This document shows positions 32,274-41,427 of a stretch of 64,000 bases of DNA, piece by piece (within the stretch, counting starts at the first letter, position 1; every line of letters starts with the position of its first letter). The position numbers and the translations under genes were made by a program. Below the pieces are notes generated by a model. The model was not told where the DNA came from, did no database searches, and saw only the letters and a program-made list of their open reading frames with translations. Source of the DNA: DATFYM01 sp035315065 (GTDB lineage Bacteria > Acidobacteriota > Terriglobia > UBA7540); the NCBI GenBank assembly GCA_035315065.1, contig DATFYM010000023.1:21315-85314 (forward strand), in the 5' to 3' direction.

Positions 32274-32837
32274 ATGAACCCATTAAGAAGCACTGTGCAA
32301 CGCCTCTCGCCGCAACCAACGACATGCAGGTTCGTAGTCCGAAGAGAAGAGAGCTTGGGGGAAGTCTATCAGTTTGTTGTGGGAGGGCTCGAAGTCGGCC
32401 AGCAAGTGGTGGCACTGGCCGGACCGACCTGCCTCAAGGACCTGGCTAGCGCTCTTGGTGAGAGCGGTCTGCGGCCCGACGCCTTGCTTCGTAGCGGTCG
32501 CCTGGTGTTCATCACCGCGCCCGATTCCCTGCCCGCTCTCTTCAAATCCGGGGACCTCTTCCGGCGAGGCCAGTTGCGCCTCAACGGCTCCCTGCTGCGC
32601 TGGGTCTCCGACTGGTCGTGGGCGTGTGGTTGTGACGACAAGATCGACATGCTCCTCGACTATGAACGCCGCGTCCACCAACTGGTGAACAGGTGGGCAG
32701 GAGTCTCGCTCTGCTCGGCAAGCTGCGAGAAGATTGGCCGCAGTCCTCTGCTCGCCATGATGGCGGAGCATCGACGCGGCGCGCGGGCCCCGCACTTGCC
32801 CCCGCGCAGTACGGTGAGTTTGCCTTCGAACAGCTAA
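32274..32837 (+). CDS. MEDS (DcmR-like sensory) domain protein
   Basis: A 187-residue soluble protein. The stretch from about 28 to 150 fits the MEDS domain, first described in DcmR-type sensory regulators: QFVVGGLEVGQQVVALAG, LASALGESGLRPDALLRSGR, LRWVSDWSWACG and LDYERRVHQLVNRW. No DNA-binding, kinase or methyltransferase domain is attached, so it may act through a partner. The first 27 residues do not resemble the domain, so the start is uncertain. The last 30 residues (RRGARAPHLPPR) are low-complexity. A heptamer hairpin follows immediately. Confidence 0.65.
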   Translation: MNPLRSTVQRLSPQPTTCRFVVRREESLGEVYQFVVGGLEVGQQVVALAGPTCLKDLASALGESGLRPDALLRSGRLVFITAPDSLPALFKSGDLFRRGQLRLNGSLLRWVSDWSWACGCDDKIDMLLDYERRVHQLVNRWAGVSLCSASCEKIGRSPLLAMMAEHRRGARAPHLPPRSTVSLPSNS

Positions 32838-32842
32838 ACAAG

Positions 32843-32928
32843 AATTTTGGATTTTGGATTGAATGGGAGGATCCTTCCAAGGGTGTGTTCGTCTTTCAAT
32901 CCAAAACCCAAAATTCTTCCTTTCAGAA
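32843..32928. repeat. Heptamer inverted-repeat locus (word TTTTGGA)
   Basis: GAATTTTGGATTTTGGATTG at 32843-32862 faces CAATCCAAAACCCAAAATTC at 32899-32918. The locus lies between the convergent MEDS and metzincin genes and has the same word as the locus at 25309. Confidence 0.85.
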
Positions 32929-33987
32929 GAAAGTTCCCGAATAGTTGAGGGCGGGCGAACCCGTGCAACTCACGGCGTAGCCGCACGCCCAGAGGGAGAA
33001 GTTGTCGATGGTATAGACTCCGTGGAGGGACAGGATGACCAAGTTGTAGGTACCCGGCGGCACGCCGTTCAGTGCATAGGTGCCATCCGCGGCGGTTAGC
33101 CCGTCCGTCACGGCAATTCCGGTTTGTTGGTCCAGCAGGACGACGTGGGAGGCGAACGCCGGCCCGCCGCTCAACGTGACTGTACCGGCCACAGTCCCGG
33201 TCGCGGTGGCGAAGCTTCCACTCGGATAAAGGAAAGCCTCCCCCACCGCGTCATCGACTCCCAGGGAACGTTGCGCGGTGGTGCCGGAGTCGCCGAACGG
33301 AAACATCGTCGCGTGCGCAAGACCGCTGTGATCGAGTCCCAGCATGTGGCCGACCTCATGCGTGGCGATGGCCTGAAGGTCGTAAACGGGTCCGTTCGGA
33401 CAGGCGGCCAACGAGGCAGGCGGCGATTGCGCCGTCGAGAAGCAATAAGCGCCGGTGTTAAAGACCATATCCGCGTCGACGATCTGCGTCGTCAAAGACA
33501 CATTGACGGTCTTTCCGCCGGTGCAGTTATTATAGACGTAGGGCGGCGAGGGATTGGGGGGCGACATCACCGACCCCACGAAGGTCTCTGCGACAATACC
33601 CGTTGCAAAGTTAACTGTCGTGGGCTCAAATGAGATCACATTGTTGCAATCGATCGCGGTGTTTTGCAGAGTGCTTTGGGAACCCTCTGTAACCGTGAAG
33701 GTTGTGATCGACTGGAGGCTCCCCTGCAGTTTCACCTGCGCTGTAGTCCAGGCAGCGAAGGCATTTTGCAAGGCAGTGTCGACGCTCCCTCCGCTGGTAT
33801 CCACTTTGTTGGGGTCAATGGTGGGGTTTATTTGCCAAGTGAAGGTCGGCTGGCCGCTGGCCGGGGCCCATCTAAGGATCCCCACTTTGGTTCCGACGAT
33901 GTCCTGCTGGAGAGTGTAAGCAGCCACCACGACCGCCGAGAGCACGGCCCCCAGAATCACTCCGCTAACGAGAATTCGGTTGCGCAT
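32923..33987 (-). CDS. Secreted matrixin-type metzincin with C-terminal Cna-B-like domain
   Basis: A 354-residue exported zinc protease. A signal peptide is clear (ILVSGVILGAVLSAVVVAAYT). The metzincin motif HEVGHMLGLDHSG with the downstream Met-turn region ATMFPF lies near residues 210-230, as in M10-type matrixins. After about residue 260, GTVAGTVTLSGGPAFASHVV and DGTYALNGVPPGTYNLVI form a carboxypeptidase-regulatory/Cna-B-like beta-sandwich. It is the last of three consecutive minus-strand genes for secreted proteins. It has no visible propeptide Cys switch. The target is unknown. Confidence 0.8.
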   Translation of the reverse strand: MRNRILVSGVILGAVLSAVVVAAYTLQQDIVGTKVGILRWAPASGQPTFTWQINPTIDPNKVDTSGGSVDTALQNAFAAWTTAQVKLQGSLQSITTFTVTEGSQSTLQNTAIDCNNVISFEPTTVNFATGIVAETFVGSVMSPPNPSPPYVYNNCTGGKTVNVSLTTQIVDADMVFNTGAYCFSTAQSPPASLAACPNGPVYDLQAIATHEVGHMLGLDHSGLAHATMFPFGDSGTTAQRSLGVDDAVGEAFLYPSGSFATATGTVAGTVTLSGGPAFASHVVLLDQQTGIAVTDGLTAADGTYALNGVPPGTYNLVILSLHGVYTIDNFSLWACGYAVSCTGSPALNYSGTFF

Positions 33988-34015
33988 CTTGGTCTCCGAA
34001 GAGTCGAAGGTTGAA

Positions 34016-34096
34016 GCAGGGTACAGGCAATAGGTTACAGGGAACAGAAAAAAGACGGATCTTCTTCTGTTCCCTGTAACCTGTTTCCTGTTCCCT
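34016..34096. repeat. Heptamer inverted-repeat locus (GGTTACA/GGGAACA)
   Basis: The left arm at 34016-34049 (GTACAGG, AATAGGTTACAGGGAACAG) faces the right arm at 34065-34096 (CTGTTCCCTGTAACCTGTTTCC). It separates the second and third genes of the secreted-protein cluster and could attenuate the metzincin gene. Confidence 0.85.
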
Positions 34097-34101
34097 TTAA
34101 C

Positions 34102-34977
34102 TCATCTCGCCTCTACCACTACTTTCATACCGGTCAAGCTTTCGCCCGCTGTGAGTTCGCTGGTTCCAGTGAAGGGCGCCCGCTTCCCGCGCACCGAAAC
34201 CGAGTTCCACCGAATCTTCCACGTGCTGTCCACGAGTGTTGCTTCGCCCTCAACGCTGCTGCCGGCCGGAAGCGCTAAGCGGGCATTGGGAAAGAGCGGC
34301 ACGGTGGTTTGCGCCTCAACGTGCAATCGACCGGCACCTTCAGATGCGGTGCGCACCACCATCAGCGGGAGCCGCACGCCGGCGGGAATCACCAGGGGCG
34401 TGCGTAGCACGGATTCCACCTCAGCCCGGAGGTCGCGCAATGGGAGCGTGTCCGCCGTCAGGTTCTGCGATTCCGCACTGCGGTAGACCACGCCGCCCAT
34501 CGGCCGGATCAGCCTCTCCTCGCCGGTGACCGCATCGGCGTAGATCCGATAAGCCCCCTGGAGCAATCCGACCACCAGGTAGTGGGGCGCGGACTGCTGC
34601 GGCTCGGGGGGCGCCGGCTCAAGAAAGAGCACGTAACTGGTATTGGGCTGGAAGTGCACCGTACCCGGCACTCCGACGCGATAGCTCCCCACTCGCCCGC
34701 CTGGCTGCTCCACCACGATCGTCCCGGCAGCCTGTCCTTTGACCGCCTGCTCTACAGCTATGGTGGTGAGGGTGACGATTTCGGTGCGTTGGACGTTCCA
34801 GGTGCTTTGCTGGGCAATGGCCCGCCCGCGCACAACATCAGACGACGCCTGGACGAGTTGGTCCAGACTCAATTGCACCATGGTGGTAGCGCGGGTCGAT
34901 GTCGCCTGCACCCCGAACCAGAGAGCACCGGCCAAAGCGCCAACCGCGGAAGCACGAGACCACCAACGTATTCTCAT
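34102..34977 (-). CDS. Secreted protein of unknown function
   Basis: A 291-residue exported protein with a Sec-type N-terminus (RASAVGALAGALWFGVQATSTRA). No named domain is recognised. The pattern is beta-rich: LVQASSDVVRGRAIAQQSTW near 35, then IVVEQPGGRVGSYRVGVPG near 85 and TSYVLFLEPAP near 112. A heterogeneous C-terminal half ends in SLTGMKVVVEAR. It lies eight bases after the Ig-repeat lipoprotein gene, so the two are coupled. The metzincin gene follows. Co-occurrence with a matrixin suggests a partner or substrate role, but this is only inferred from position. Confidence 0.5.
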   Translation of the reverse strand: MRIRWWSRASAVGALAGALWFGVQATSTRATTMVQLSLDQLVQASSDVVRGRAIAQQSTWNVQRTEIVTLTTIAVEQAVKGQAAGTIVVEQPGGRVGSYRVGVPGTVHFQPNTSYVLFLEPAPPEPQQSAPHYLVVGLLQGAYRIYADAVTGEERLIRPMGGVVYRSAESQNLTADTLPLRDLRAEVESVLRTPLVIPAGVRLPLMVVRTASEGAGRLHVEAQTTVPLFPNARLALPAGSSVEGEATLVDSTWKIRWNSVSVRGKRAPFTGTSELTAGESLTGMKVVVEAR

Positions 34978-34985
34978 GGCTCAAC

Positions 34986-37904
34986 TCACTGAGTAATCAG
35001 CAGGCCGCCGGGGAACACCGAGATTTCCCCGTCGACGTTTATTGCCGTGACTGACCGGGGCCCCAGCCCCGTGGTCGCATTAACCGCACTGAGATTGATA
35101 TTGAAACAAACGGCGCCCGAACCACACCTGATAAAATCCGACGTCCCGTCACCAGTTCCCGTCACCGGCTGAGTAACCGTGATATCGCCGGACCCTCCGG
35201 TAAACACAAAGAAAGTGCCGGGCATGAGCCCGGAACCGTAAATGATCATCTGCACCTCGCCCCCATTCGCGTTCGCTTGGGTGAGACTGACCGAAGTCCC
35301 GGACTGCGAAGCGGAGCAGGACAACCCGGCGCAGGTCCCGACCAACTGGAGCGAGAGTGTGGGCGAAATCGGGCTGAGGTTGACGTTCGCACTCGGCGAA
35401 CCGCCGGCGCTCACCGTCAGCGTTTGTCGCGAGACCAAGGGGACAATGTAGAAGCTCGCCGGAGCCGTGACCGTGCTTCCAGTTTGCACCGTCACCTGTA
35501 GAGTACCTGGCAGCGTAAGATCTCCGGACGAGACGGACGCCGTTAATTGCGAGGAACTGACGAAAGACGTTGTCTCCGCCTTCCCGTTGAAAAGCACCGT
35601 GTTGCCGTTGGAGAAGCCGCTGCCGTTCACAGTAAGCATGAACGCAGGACCGTTCTGCATGGCGACGATCGGAGCCAAGCTGGATAACGTCGAAGTGCTG
35701 GCTCCGTCGATGGTTACGCTGACGCTTGTCTTGTTTGTATTGTTGGAAACACTCGTCGCCGTCACCGTATCCGTGCCACTCGCCGGAGCGGTGTAGAGAC
35801 CAGACACCGTAGTAGAAAAGGTGCCGGACGCGGCGGTCCAGGTGACGGGTACCGCTGCCCCGCCCGCCGTGGCCGTGAACTGTACCGTACCATTAGCGCC
35901 CACCACCACCGGGCTAGCGGGGCTGACCACGATACTCAGCACGCTACTCGTGATGGTCACCGCGGTCGAGGCCGACTTGGAAGGATCAGCGTTACTCTTC
36001 GCCGTCACGGTATCCGTGCCGCCCGCCGGAACGGTGGCCGGGGCGGTGTAGAGGCCGGCCACCGTACTAGAGAAGCTGCCAGAGACGGCGCTCCAGGTTA
36101 CGCTGGTGTCGGTGCTGCTCCCGCTTACCGTCGTGGAAAACTGCTGCTGCGCGCTAGTGTTCACCGTGGGACTAGCGGGGCTGATGGCGCCGACGCTCTC
36201 GTTTGAGGCAATCGTCGCCGTGGTGCTGCTCGATTTGCTCGGATCCGCTTGGCTCGTCGCCGTCACCGTCACGCTGGTGCTGGCCAGCAGATCGTTCGGC
36301 GCCGTGTAAAGACCGCTGGCGCTGATCGTCCCTGACCCGCTGGCGGGGCTGATCGACCACACCACCGTCGTATCCGTGCTGCTTCCGCTTACCGTGGCGC
36401 TGAACTGCTGCGTCGTGCTCAGGTTCACCGTCGGCGCCGCCGGGGTCACCGCCGAGACCGACTCCGTCGAAGCGAGTGTCAGCGTCGTGCTGCTTAATAC
36501 GCTTGCATTCGCCTGGCTCGTCGCCGTCACTGTAACCGAGCGGTTGGCCGGCAAATCGGTCGGCGCCGTGTAGAGACCGGTCGCGCTGATCGTCCCCGAC
36601 CCGGTGGCGGGGCTGATCGACCACACCACGACCGTGTCCGTGCTGCTCCCGGCCACCGTGGCGCTGAACTGCAGCGTCGTGCTTAGGCCCGCCGACGGCG
36701 CAGGGCCCTGGGGCGAAGACACTGGCGTGATCGACTGATTCGAAGCAATTGTCGCCGTGGCGCTGCTCGATTTGCTCGGGTCCGCTTGGCTCGTCGCCGT
36801 CACTGTAACCTTGGTGTTGGCCGGCAGATCGTTCGGCGCCGTGTAGAGACCGCTGGCGCTGATCGTTCCTGACCCGCTGGCGGGGCTGATCGACCACACC
36901 ACCCCCGTATCCGTACTGCTGCCGCTCACCGTGGCGCTGAACTGCTGCGTCGTGCTCAGGTTCACCGACGGCGTCGCCGGGCTCACAGCGGAGACCGACT
37001 CCGTCGAGGTAATCGTCACCGTGGTACTGCTCGATTTGCTGGCGTCGGCATGGCTCGTCGCCGTCACCGTCAGGCTGCACCCCGGGAAAGGACAGGGCGG
37101 ATTGGCCGGCAGCTCGTTCGGCGCCGTGTAGAGGCCGCTCGCGCTGATCGTCCCTGCCCCGCTGGCGGGGCTGATCGACCACACCACCCCCGTATCCATG
37201 CTGCCGCTCACCGTAGCGCTGAACTGCTGCGTCGCGCTCAGATTTACCGTCGGCGCCGCTGGCGTCACGGTGGAAACCGAGACACTCGGGATGGTCACCG
37301 TGGTCGAGGCCGACTTTGAGGGATCAGCATTGCTCTTCGCGGTCACGGTATCTGTGCCGTTCGCTGGCACGTTGGCTGGGGCTGTATACAAACCACCGCT
37401 GGTAATCGAGCCGGAGACCGCGCTCCAGGTTACGCCGTTGTCGCTGCTGCTTCCGCTCACCGTCGTCGAAAACTGCTGCGGCGCTCCAGTGTCCACCGTG
37501 GGATTGGCGGGGCTGATGGCGGCGACCGACTCAGTCGAGGCGACGGTCACCGTGGCGGAGCCGAACGTCGTGTTGTCTTGCTGGCTGGTGGCCTCTACCG
37601 TGACCCTCGTGCTGGTGGGCAAATCGTTGGGAGCGGTGTATTTCCCGGTCTGATCAATCGACCCGATGCTGGCAGGAGATATCGACCAAGTAACAGCGGT
37701 AGTGGTGCCGTTTTGGACCGTAGCAGAAAACTGCTGGCTGAGGCTCAGGTTCACTGTGGCGCCAGGTGGCGAGACCGTGACACTGAGTGCGGGAGGGGGC
37801 GGGGGCGACGAACTGCCGCCGCCGCAGGAGAGGGCGGTACTAACTAATGCTAACGCAATTGCAAGAACGACCGCATTCCCGCGCCTCGTTGGCCTCATCC
37901 GCAA
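34986..37904 (-). CDS. Ig-like repeat surface lipoprotein
   Basis: A 972-residue exported protein. The N-terminus has a hydrophobic stretch ending in a lipobox (STALSCGGG), followed by a Ser-Pro linker. About seven to eight Ig-like domains of some 85-95 residues follow (pattern TVNLSTTQQFSATVSGS, VVWSISPASGSGTIS, GLYTAPNDLPA). Near residues 720-830 the style changes to an IPT/TIG domain (LTVNGSGFSNGNTVLFNG). The repeats are close to each other at the DNA level and are GC-rich. Such modular proteins serve as cell-surface stalks or adhesins. It is the first gene of the three-gene secreted cluster. Confidence 0.75.
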   Translation of the reverse strand: MRMRPTRRGNAVVLAIALALVSTALSCGGGSSSPPPPPALSVTVSPPGATVNLSLSQQFSATVQNGTTTAVTWSISPASIGSIDQTGKYTAPNDLPTSTRVTVEATSQQDNTTFGSATVTVASTESVAAISPANPTVDTGAPQQFSTTVSGSSSDNGVTWSAVSGSITSGGLYTAPANVPANGTDTVTAKSNADPSKSASTTVTIPSVSVSTVTPAAPTVNLSATQQFSATVSGSMDTGVVWSISPASGAGTISASGLYTAPNELPANPPCPFPGCSLTVTATSHADASKSSSTTVTITSTESVSAVSPATPSVNLSTTQQFSATVSGSSTDTGVVWSISPASGSGTISASGLYTAPNDLPANTKVTVTATSQADPSKSSSATATIASNQSITPVSSPQGPAPSAGLSTTLQFSATVAGSSTDTVVVWSISPATGSGTISATGLYTAPTDLPANRSVTVTATSQANASVLSSTTLTLASTESVSAVTPAAPTVNLSTTQQFSATVSGSSTDTTVVWSISPASGSGTISASGLYTAPNDLLASTSVTVTATSQADPSKSSSTTATIASNESVGAISPASPTVNTSAQQQFSTTVSGSSTDTSVTWSAVSGSFSSTVAGLYTAPATVPAGGTDTVTAKSNADPSKSASTAVTITSSVLSIVVSPASPVVVGANGTVQFTATAGGAAVPVTWTAASGTFSTTVSGLYTAPASGTDTVTATSVSNNTNKTSVSVTIDGASTSTLSSLAPIVAMQNGPAFMLTVNGSGFSNGNTVLFNGKAETTSFVSSSQLTASVSSGDLTLPGTLQVTVQTGSTVTAPASFYIVPLVSRQTLTVSAGGSPSANVNLSPISPTLSLQLVGTCAGLSCSASQSGTSVSLTQANANGGEVQMIIYGSGLMPGTFFVFTGGSGDITVTQPVTGTGDGTSDFIRCGSGAVCFNINLSAVNATTGLGPRSVTAINVDGEISVFPGGLLITQ

Positions 37905-38376
37905 GCTCCTGCCGTAGATTTCTTTTTACTACCTGATTGTAAGATATAGGTCTGTGAAATGAAAGTCAAGTAGAATCTTTCAAGCCTTGCAAGACAACAT
38001 CCAGGGCCCGGGACGCGGGATTTAAACGCACACTTTGCTCTGATCACGGCATACTCCAAGCCCCAACCTTCTTGGAGATGACCAATGTCGGCGCCCGCGA
38101 ACCCCCTAGAAGGTGAAAATGCACCGGACTTATCCGCCCGATCCTTGCCACAGGTCGACGTGAGTAGATGGATCATGCAAGGTGAGAATATCATTCTATA
38201 ACGTATAGGTTAAGTCGCCTTTTGTTTATCTATTCAGGCCTTAACAACTCATTGTAACAATCTTCATGTCGTACACCGGAGGGACAAAGACGACTCGCGT
38301 CATGTCCAAGGCCGATCCCAGCTAAACGGTCAAAATTATTCCATCATCTCTATGCAGCTCGGGGCGTGCAAAGGAC
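37905..38376. other. Intergenic region between lipoprotein and secretion operons
   Basis: This 472-base stretch is more AT-rich than its surroundings and contains no convincing gene. It presumably holds the promoter of the minus-strand Ig-repeat operon near 37930-37970 and the end of the secretion operon transcript. I see no strong terminator and no heptamer array here. Confidence 0.4.
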
Positions 38377-39426
38377 CTACTGTTGATCGGGACCGCCGGT
38401 GGGCGGCTGCGCCGGTGGAGGCTGGCTAGGCTGCGGCGGATTCTGGGTTCCGGGGCCTTGAGTTGGGGAACCTTGCGGAGCTTGCAGCCCTGTTCCCGGC
38501 GCGGCGCCGCCTGTGCCGGTGAAGAGTCCAACGAACTCCCATTCGTCGTAGTGCTTCTTGTGGTTCCAGACGCGGATCGACGCGTGATGACTGGAGCTGG
38601 CAACGCCAGCGATGCCGGCGCCAAAGATTTGGCCCCCGAAGGCTGATCCAGAGCCACTGCCAGACTGGCCACCCTGGACTTGGCCGCCTGCCCCGACGCC
38701 ACCCGACTGGTCCGGCTGCCCCGGCTGGCCTGTTTGGGCTGGTTGACCGGGTTGGCCCGTTTGGCCGTTGTCTCCAGTAGGCGGGGGGGACTGGTCTCCG
38801 TTGGCCTGGGGCTGATCGGATGACGACGATCCAAATGATGATGACGATCCGAACGATGATGACGCTGAGCCCAATGTTGACTGATCGGACTGCGACGAGC
38901 CGAAGATCGACCCCGACTGGCCAAACTGGGACTGGCCAAATTGGGAACGGCCAAGTTGCGATTGTCCGAAACTGCCGGAGTTCCCCGCTGCCGATCCCAG
39001 TGCGGCCTGGCCCAACGGGTTCGCCCCAAGGGTGCTTTGGTTCTTCGAATCAATCAGGACGCCGGCAGCATTGATGTGAATGAGGCGCCATTTGCCGTCC
39101 TTGGTCATGGGGTCCTTGAACTCTTTGCGCAGAAAACGAATGCCGTTCGTCTGAAGCAACTCCTTAACCGTGGCCGGATAACGGTTGAACTTGGCGTGGA
39201 ACATGCCGACGGCCCGCGCGTACTGGTTGCCGCGGAAGATCAGTTCCTCCTCGCGCTCGCGCCGCCCCTGGGTGAAGATGTCCGGAACCGCAACCGTGAG
39301 GGCGATCAGCAAGAGCGTCACGATCATCATCAACAGGAGCAAGGCGTAGCCTGAAGCAGAATTATGAATGATGAATGATGAATGATGAATTAAGACCGAG
39401 TTTTCGGACGATTTGTCTTTGTCCAT
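38377..39426 (-). CDS. Pseudopilin-like protein with long low-complexity tail
   Basis: A 349-residue protein, last in the secretion operon. After a 29-residue leader comes SASG followed by YALLLLMMIVTLLLIALTVA, a type IV pilin-like N-terminal helix, but without the usual Glu at +5. A pilin-like globular part follows (REREEELIFRGNQYARAV, KDPMTKDGKWRLIH). Residues about 125-270 are Gly/Ser/Gln/Pro low complexity with GQSQFGQS and QPGQP repeats. Residues 10-25 of the leader (LIHHSSFIIHNS) are translated from GAATGAT heptamers. The start ATG lies in the loop between the two heptamer arms. It probably joins the pseudopilus, but processing without Glu5 is uncertain. Confidence 0.65.
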   Translation of the reverse strand: MDKDKSSENSVLIHHSSFIIHNSASGYALLLLMMIVTLLLIALTVAVPDIFTQGRREREEELIFRGNQYARAVGMFHAKFNRYPATVKELLQTNGIRFLRKEFKDPMTKDGKWRLIHINAAGVLIDSKNQSTLGANPLGQAALGSAAGNSGSFGQSQLGRSQFGQSQFGQSGSIFGSSQSDQSTLGSASSSFGSSSSFGSSSSDQPQANGDQSPPPTGDNGQTGQPGQPAQTGQPGQPDQSGGVGAGGQVQGGQSGSGSGSAFGGQIFGAGIAGVASSSHHASIRVWNHKKHYDEWEFVGLFTGTGGAAPGTGLQAPQGSPTQGPGTQNPPQPSQPPPAQPPTGGPDQQ

Positions 39427-39492
39427 TTTCTGCGTGCTTCCCAGATTGCGAGAAGTTCTTCAGTTTATCGTTCATCATTCATCATTCATCGT
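39358..39492. repeat. Heptamer inverted-repeat locus (word GAATGAT) bracketing a start codon
   Basis: One arm at 39360-39392 (four GAATGAT units) lies inside the pseudopilin-like gene. The other at 39467-39491 (CATTCAT units) lies upstream of its start. In the minus-strand mRNA the ATG and ribosome-binding region would be in the loop. Confidence 0.9.
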
Positions 39493-39501
39493 TTTCTTCA
39501 G

Positions 39502-40152
39502 CTACTGCGGGAACGGAAGTTGCGCCTTCTGGTGGCCCGACTCATCTTCGACTTCCACCGCCGTGGGCGTGATCTGCAATACCTTATAGCGATTTGCGAA
39601 CGACTCTCCTGTCCGGACGTTGTACACGTCCAATTCCTTATCGCCCGGCGAGCAATTGGCGTCACCCATGCAGTCGGTGATGAACGCCTGCCGCGCGCCA
39701 CCCTGCGCCTCCTCGTAGCCGAGAGCCTTTAGGGTAATCGGAGGCAGCGGCGGGGGAGCAGGGGGCGGGGGTGGAGCCTCGGCGATTCTCTTCTTTTCTG
39801 CCTCCGCCTCTTTCTGCGCCGTTTGCTGTGCCGGCGAGAGGCCGAAGTCAACCGGGCTGCGCTCAAACTCGGGCGCCGGACGCGCCTGGAATTCCTCCAG
39901 CGCGGCCGCGTTGACCTCCGGGTCATAGGATGCCAGAGGGTCGTCCGGCGCGCCCTTCGCAGGGCGTTCAGACCGGGCGGTCGGGGCTGGCGCGGCGACC
40001 TCCGGTTGAGAGGTCGGCGGCTTCGTCTCCTCGCCGGACCCGCCGCCGTGAGTCCACTCCATGTAGCCGATCGCTATAAACAACACGCAGACTGCCGCCA
40101 GGGCGGCGACCTTCTTCTTGTCGTCTTGTGCGGAGTTCTTCTTGTCTTCCAT
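39502..40152 (-). CDS. PilP/GspC-like inner-membrane protein
   Basis: A protein of about 216 residues with one N-terminal transmembrane helix (VAALAAVCVLFIAIGYMEW at about 16-34) and a long Pro/Ala/Glu linker (AEAPPPPPAPPP). A C-terminal beta-rich domain (PPITLKALGYEEAQGGAR, VEVEDESGHQKAQLPFPQ) resembles the HR domain of GspC/PilP, which contacts the secretin. ATG 40152 has GAAGG before it. It follows pilO by about 120 bases, where a heptamer hairpin lies. The role is to link the PilMNO platform to the outer-membrane secretin. Weak sequence similarity, strong context. Confidence 0.65.
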   Translation of the reverse strand: MEDKKNSAQDDKKKVAALAAVCVLFIAIGYMEWTHGGGSGEETKPPTSQPEVAAPAPTARSERPAKGAPDDPLASYDPEVNAAALEEFQARPAPEFERSPVDFGLSPAQQTAQKEAEAEKKRIAEAPPPPPAPPPLPPITLKALGYEEAQGGARQAFITDCMGDANCSPGDKELDVYNVRTGESFANRYKVLQITPTAVEVEDESGHQKAQLPFPQ

Positions 40153-40156
40153 AGAA

Positions 40157-40275
40157 CCTTCAAGAAAGTCGAGAGTCGAAAGTCGAGAGTCAAGAGCAAC
40201 CGACATGCTCGTCCTCAACTTTCAACTGTCGACTTTCAACTCTCGACTCTTCTTGTCGACTTTCGACTTCTTCAC
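40157..40275. repeat. Heptamer inverted-repeat locus (word GARAGTC)
   Basis: Arms at 40160-40197 (AAAGTCGAGAGTCGAAAGTC) and 40213-40272 (CAACTTTCAACTGTCGACTT and further units) lie between pilO and the PilP-like gene. The right arm is the longer, with about eight units. Confidence 0.88.
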
Positions 40276-40826
40276 GGCGTCACGTACAAATCCGCCGCCA
40301 GCCGCAGGTTGGGCTGACCTTTATCCCCCAAATCGAAGGCGACGTTTCGGATCAGCAGAAACTCGTCCCCAGACTCAAGACGGTAGGCAAAGTCCATCAG
40401 GGCGTTGAACCTGCCCTCCGCGTTCACTTCGACGCGCAGCCACTGAAGAGGGTTAGGGTTCTTATGTTCCGGTTCCAGTTTGTAACCCTCGGCCGTGAGC
40501 TGGACGCCGCTCTTCTCGGCAAGCCTGGCTACCAAGCCGTAGGCAGTCGAGTACGCCCTACTCCGAGGCGGCACGTGTTTCTCCAAAAACTGACCGATCT
40601 GGCCGTCGGCGGTGGGCAACTTCGAGGCGTATGTCTCTAGCTTCTCAACCCGCTTCTGCACCGGCGCTAAAGTCGCACGCGCCTGCCGGTGACGAGTCTG
40701 CTCCTCCCGGACGCGATCCTGGAGCGGACGGAGGACGGCGAAATACACTGCGATGTCCAGGAGCACCAGCGTCACCGCTAGTCCCTCCAGAATATGGGTC
40801 AACAACTTACGACGGGTGGTGTTCAT
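40272..40826 (-). CDS. PilO-like assembly protein
   Basis: A 184-residue bitopic membrane protein. ATG 40826 is preceded by AGAGGA and overlaps the pilN stop (ATGA). An N-terminal helix (LEGLAVTLVLLDIAVYFAVL, about 12-31) is followed by a coiled-coil (RPLQDRVREEQTRHRQARA). The C-terminal ferredoxin-like region includes TAEGYKLEPEHKN and VEVNAEGRFNALMDFAYRLE. This is the usual topology and size of PilO/GspM-type proteins. It dimerises with PilN to form the inner-membrane platform. Confidence 0.75.
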   Translation of the reverse strand: MNTTRRKLLTHILEGLAVTLVLLDIAVYFAVLRPLQDRVREEQTRHRQARATLAPVQKRVEKLETYASKLPTADGQIGQFLEKHVPPRSRAYSTAYGLVARLAEKSGVQLTAEGYKLEPEHKNPNPLQWLRVEVNAEGRFNALMDFAYRLESGDEFLLIRNVAFDLGDKGQPNLRLAADLYVTP

Positions 40827-41422
40827 TGGTCCTCTGACTCTCCGGAAGGCGTCGCGCCCAGATAACGCGCCTGGCAACTCATCGTGACACCGCCCGCTGC
40901 GCTCGACGAGTTCTGCTTGTCAAAGCCGACGCCCCCCACCGTCGGGCTCGCAAAATCGGACGACTTTTCCAAATTACTCACAAACTCATCCAGCGCCTCC
41001 TGGCTTTTGCCAGTGACCTCCATCCGCACCGCAGCACTGTCGAGCCCCTCGGCGTAAAGCAGGCGTACCAGCTTCACGTCCACCGGCAGCAAATCGGCGA
41101 CCTTGGCAAACAACCCGGGCACGCTCAGTTTTTTCTGCGCGATCAGCGCGTTCACAAACTTCACCTCACGAAAGGTGCCGGAATATTTGGGCTGTCCCAG
41201 GTAACGGCGCAGATCTGCTTCTTTCTGCTGCAACGCGGCTTGCTCCCGGGCGTCATCAGCCGCCTGAGCTTGTGCGGCACGGTAATCTTTGTAGTTCGCC
41301 CACACCGAGTGCGTGAGGAAAATCAGCACCATCAAGGTGATGGCAGCCGTGGGTGCGGACACGGCCAAGGCGTAGCGATCACGCAAGCTGGGGTTGGTTG
41401 CCAAGTTTAGTGAAATCTTCAT
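40823..41422 (-). CDS. PilN-like assembly protein
   Basis: A 199-residue bitopic protein beginning MKISLNLATNPSLRD, the conserved PilN N-terminus that binds PilM. It has one transmembrane helix (ALAVSAPTAAITLMVLIFL at about 18-36), a coiled-coil (REQAALQQKEADLRRY) and a beta-alpha domain (VKLVRLLYAEGLDSAAVRME). Its stop overlaps the pilO start by four bases. About 195 bases separate it from pilM, occupied by repeat arms. It belongs to the PilMNO alignment complex of the pilus or secretion machine. Confidence 0.8.
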   Translation of the reverse strand: MKISLNLATNPSLRDRYALAVSAPTAAITLMVLIFLTHSVWANYKDYRAAQAQAADDAREQAALQQKEADLRRYLGQPKYSGTFREVKFVNALIAQKKLSVPGLFAKVADLLPVDVKLVRLLYAEGLDSAAVRMEVTGKSQEALDEFVSNLEKSSDFASPTVGGVGFDKQNSSSAAGGVTMSCQARYLGATPSGESEDQ

Positions 41423-41427
41423 GGAGT

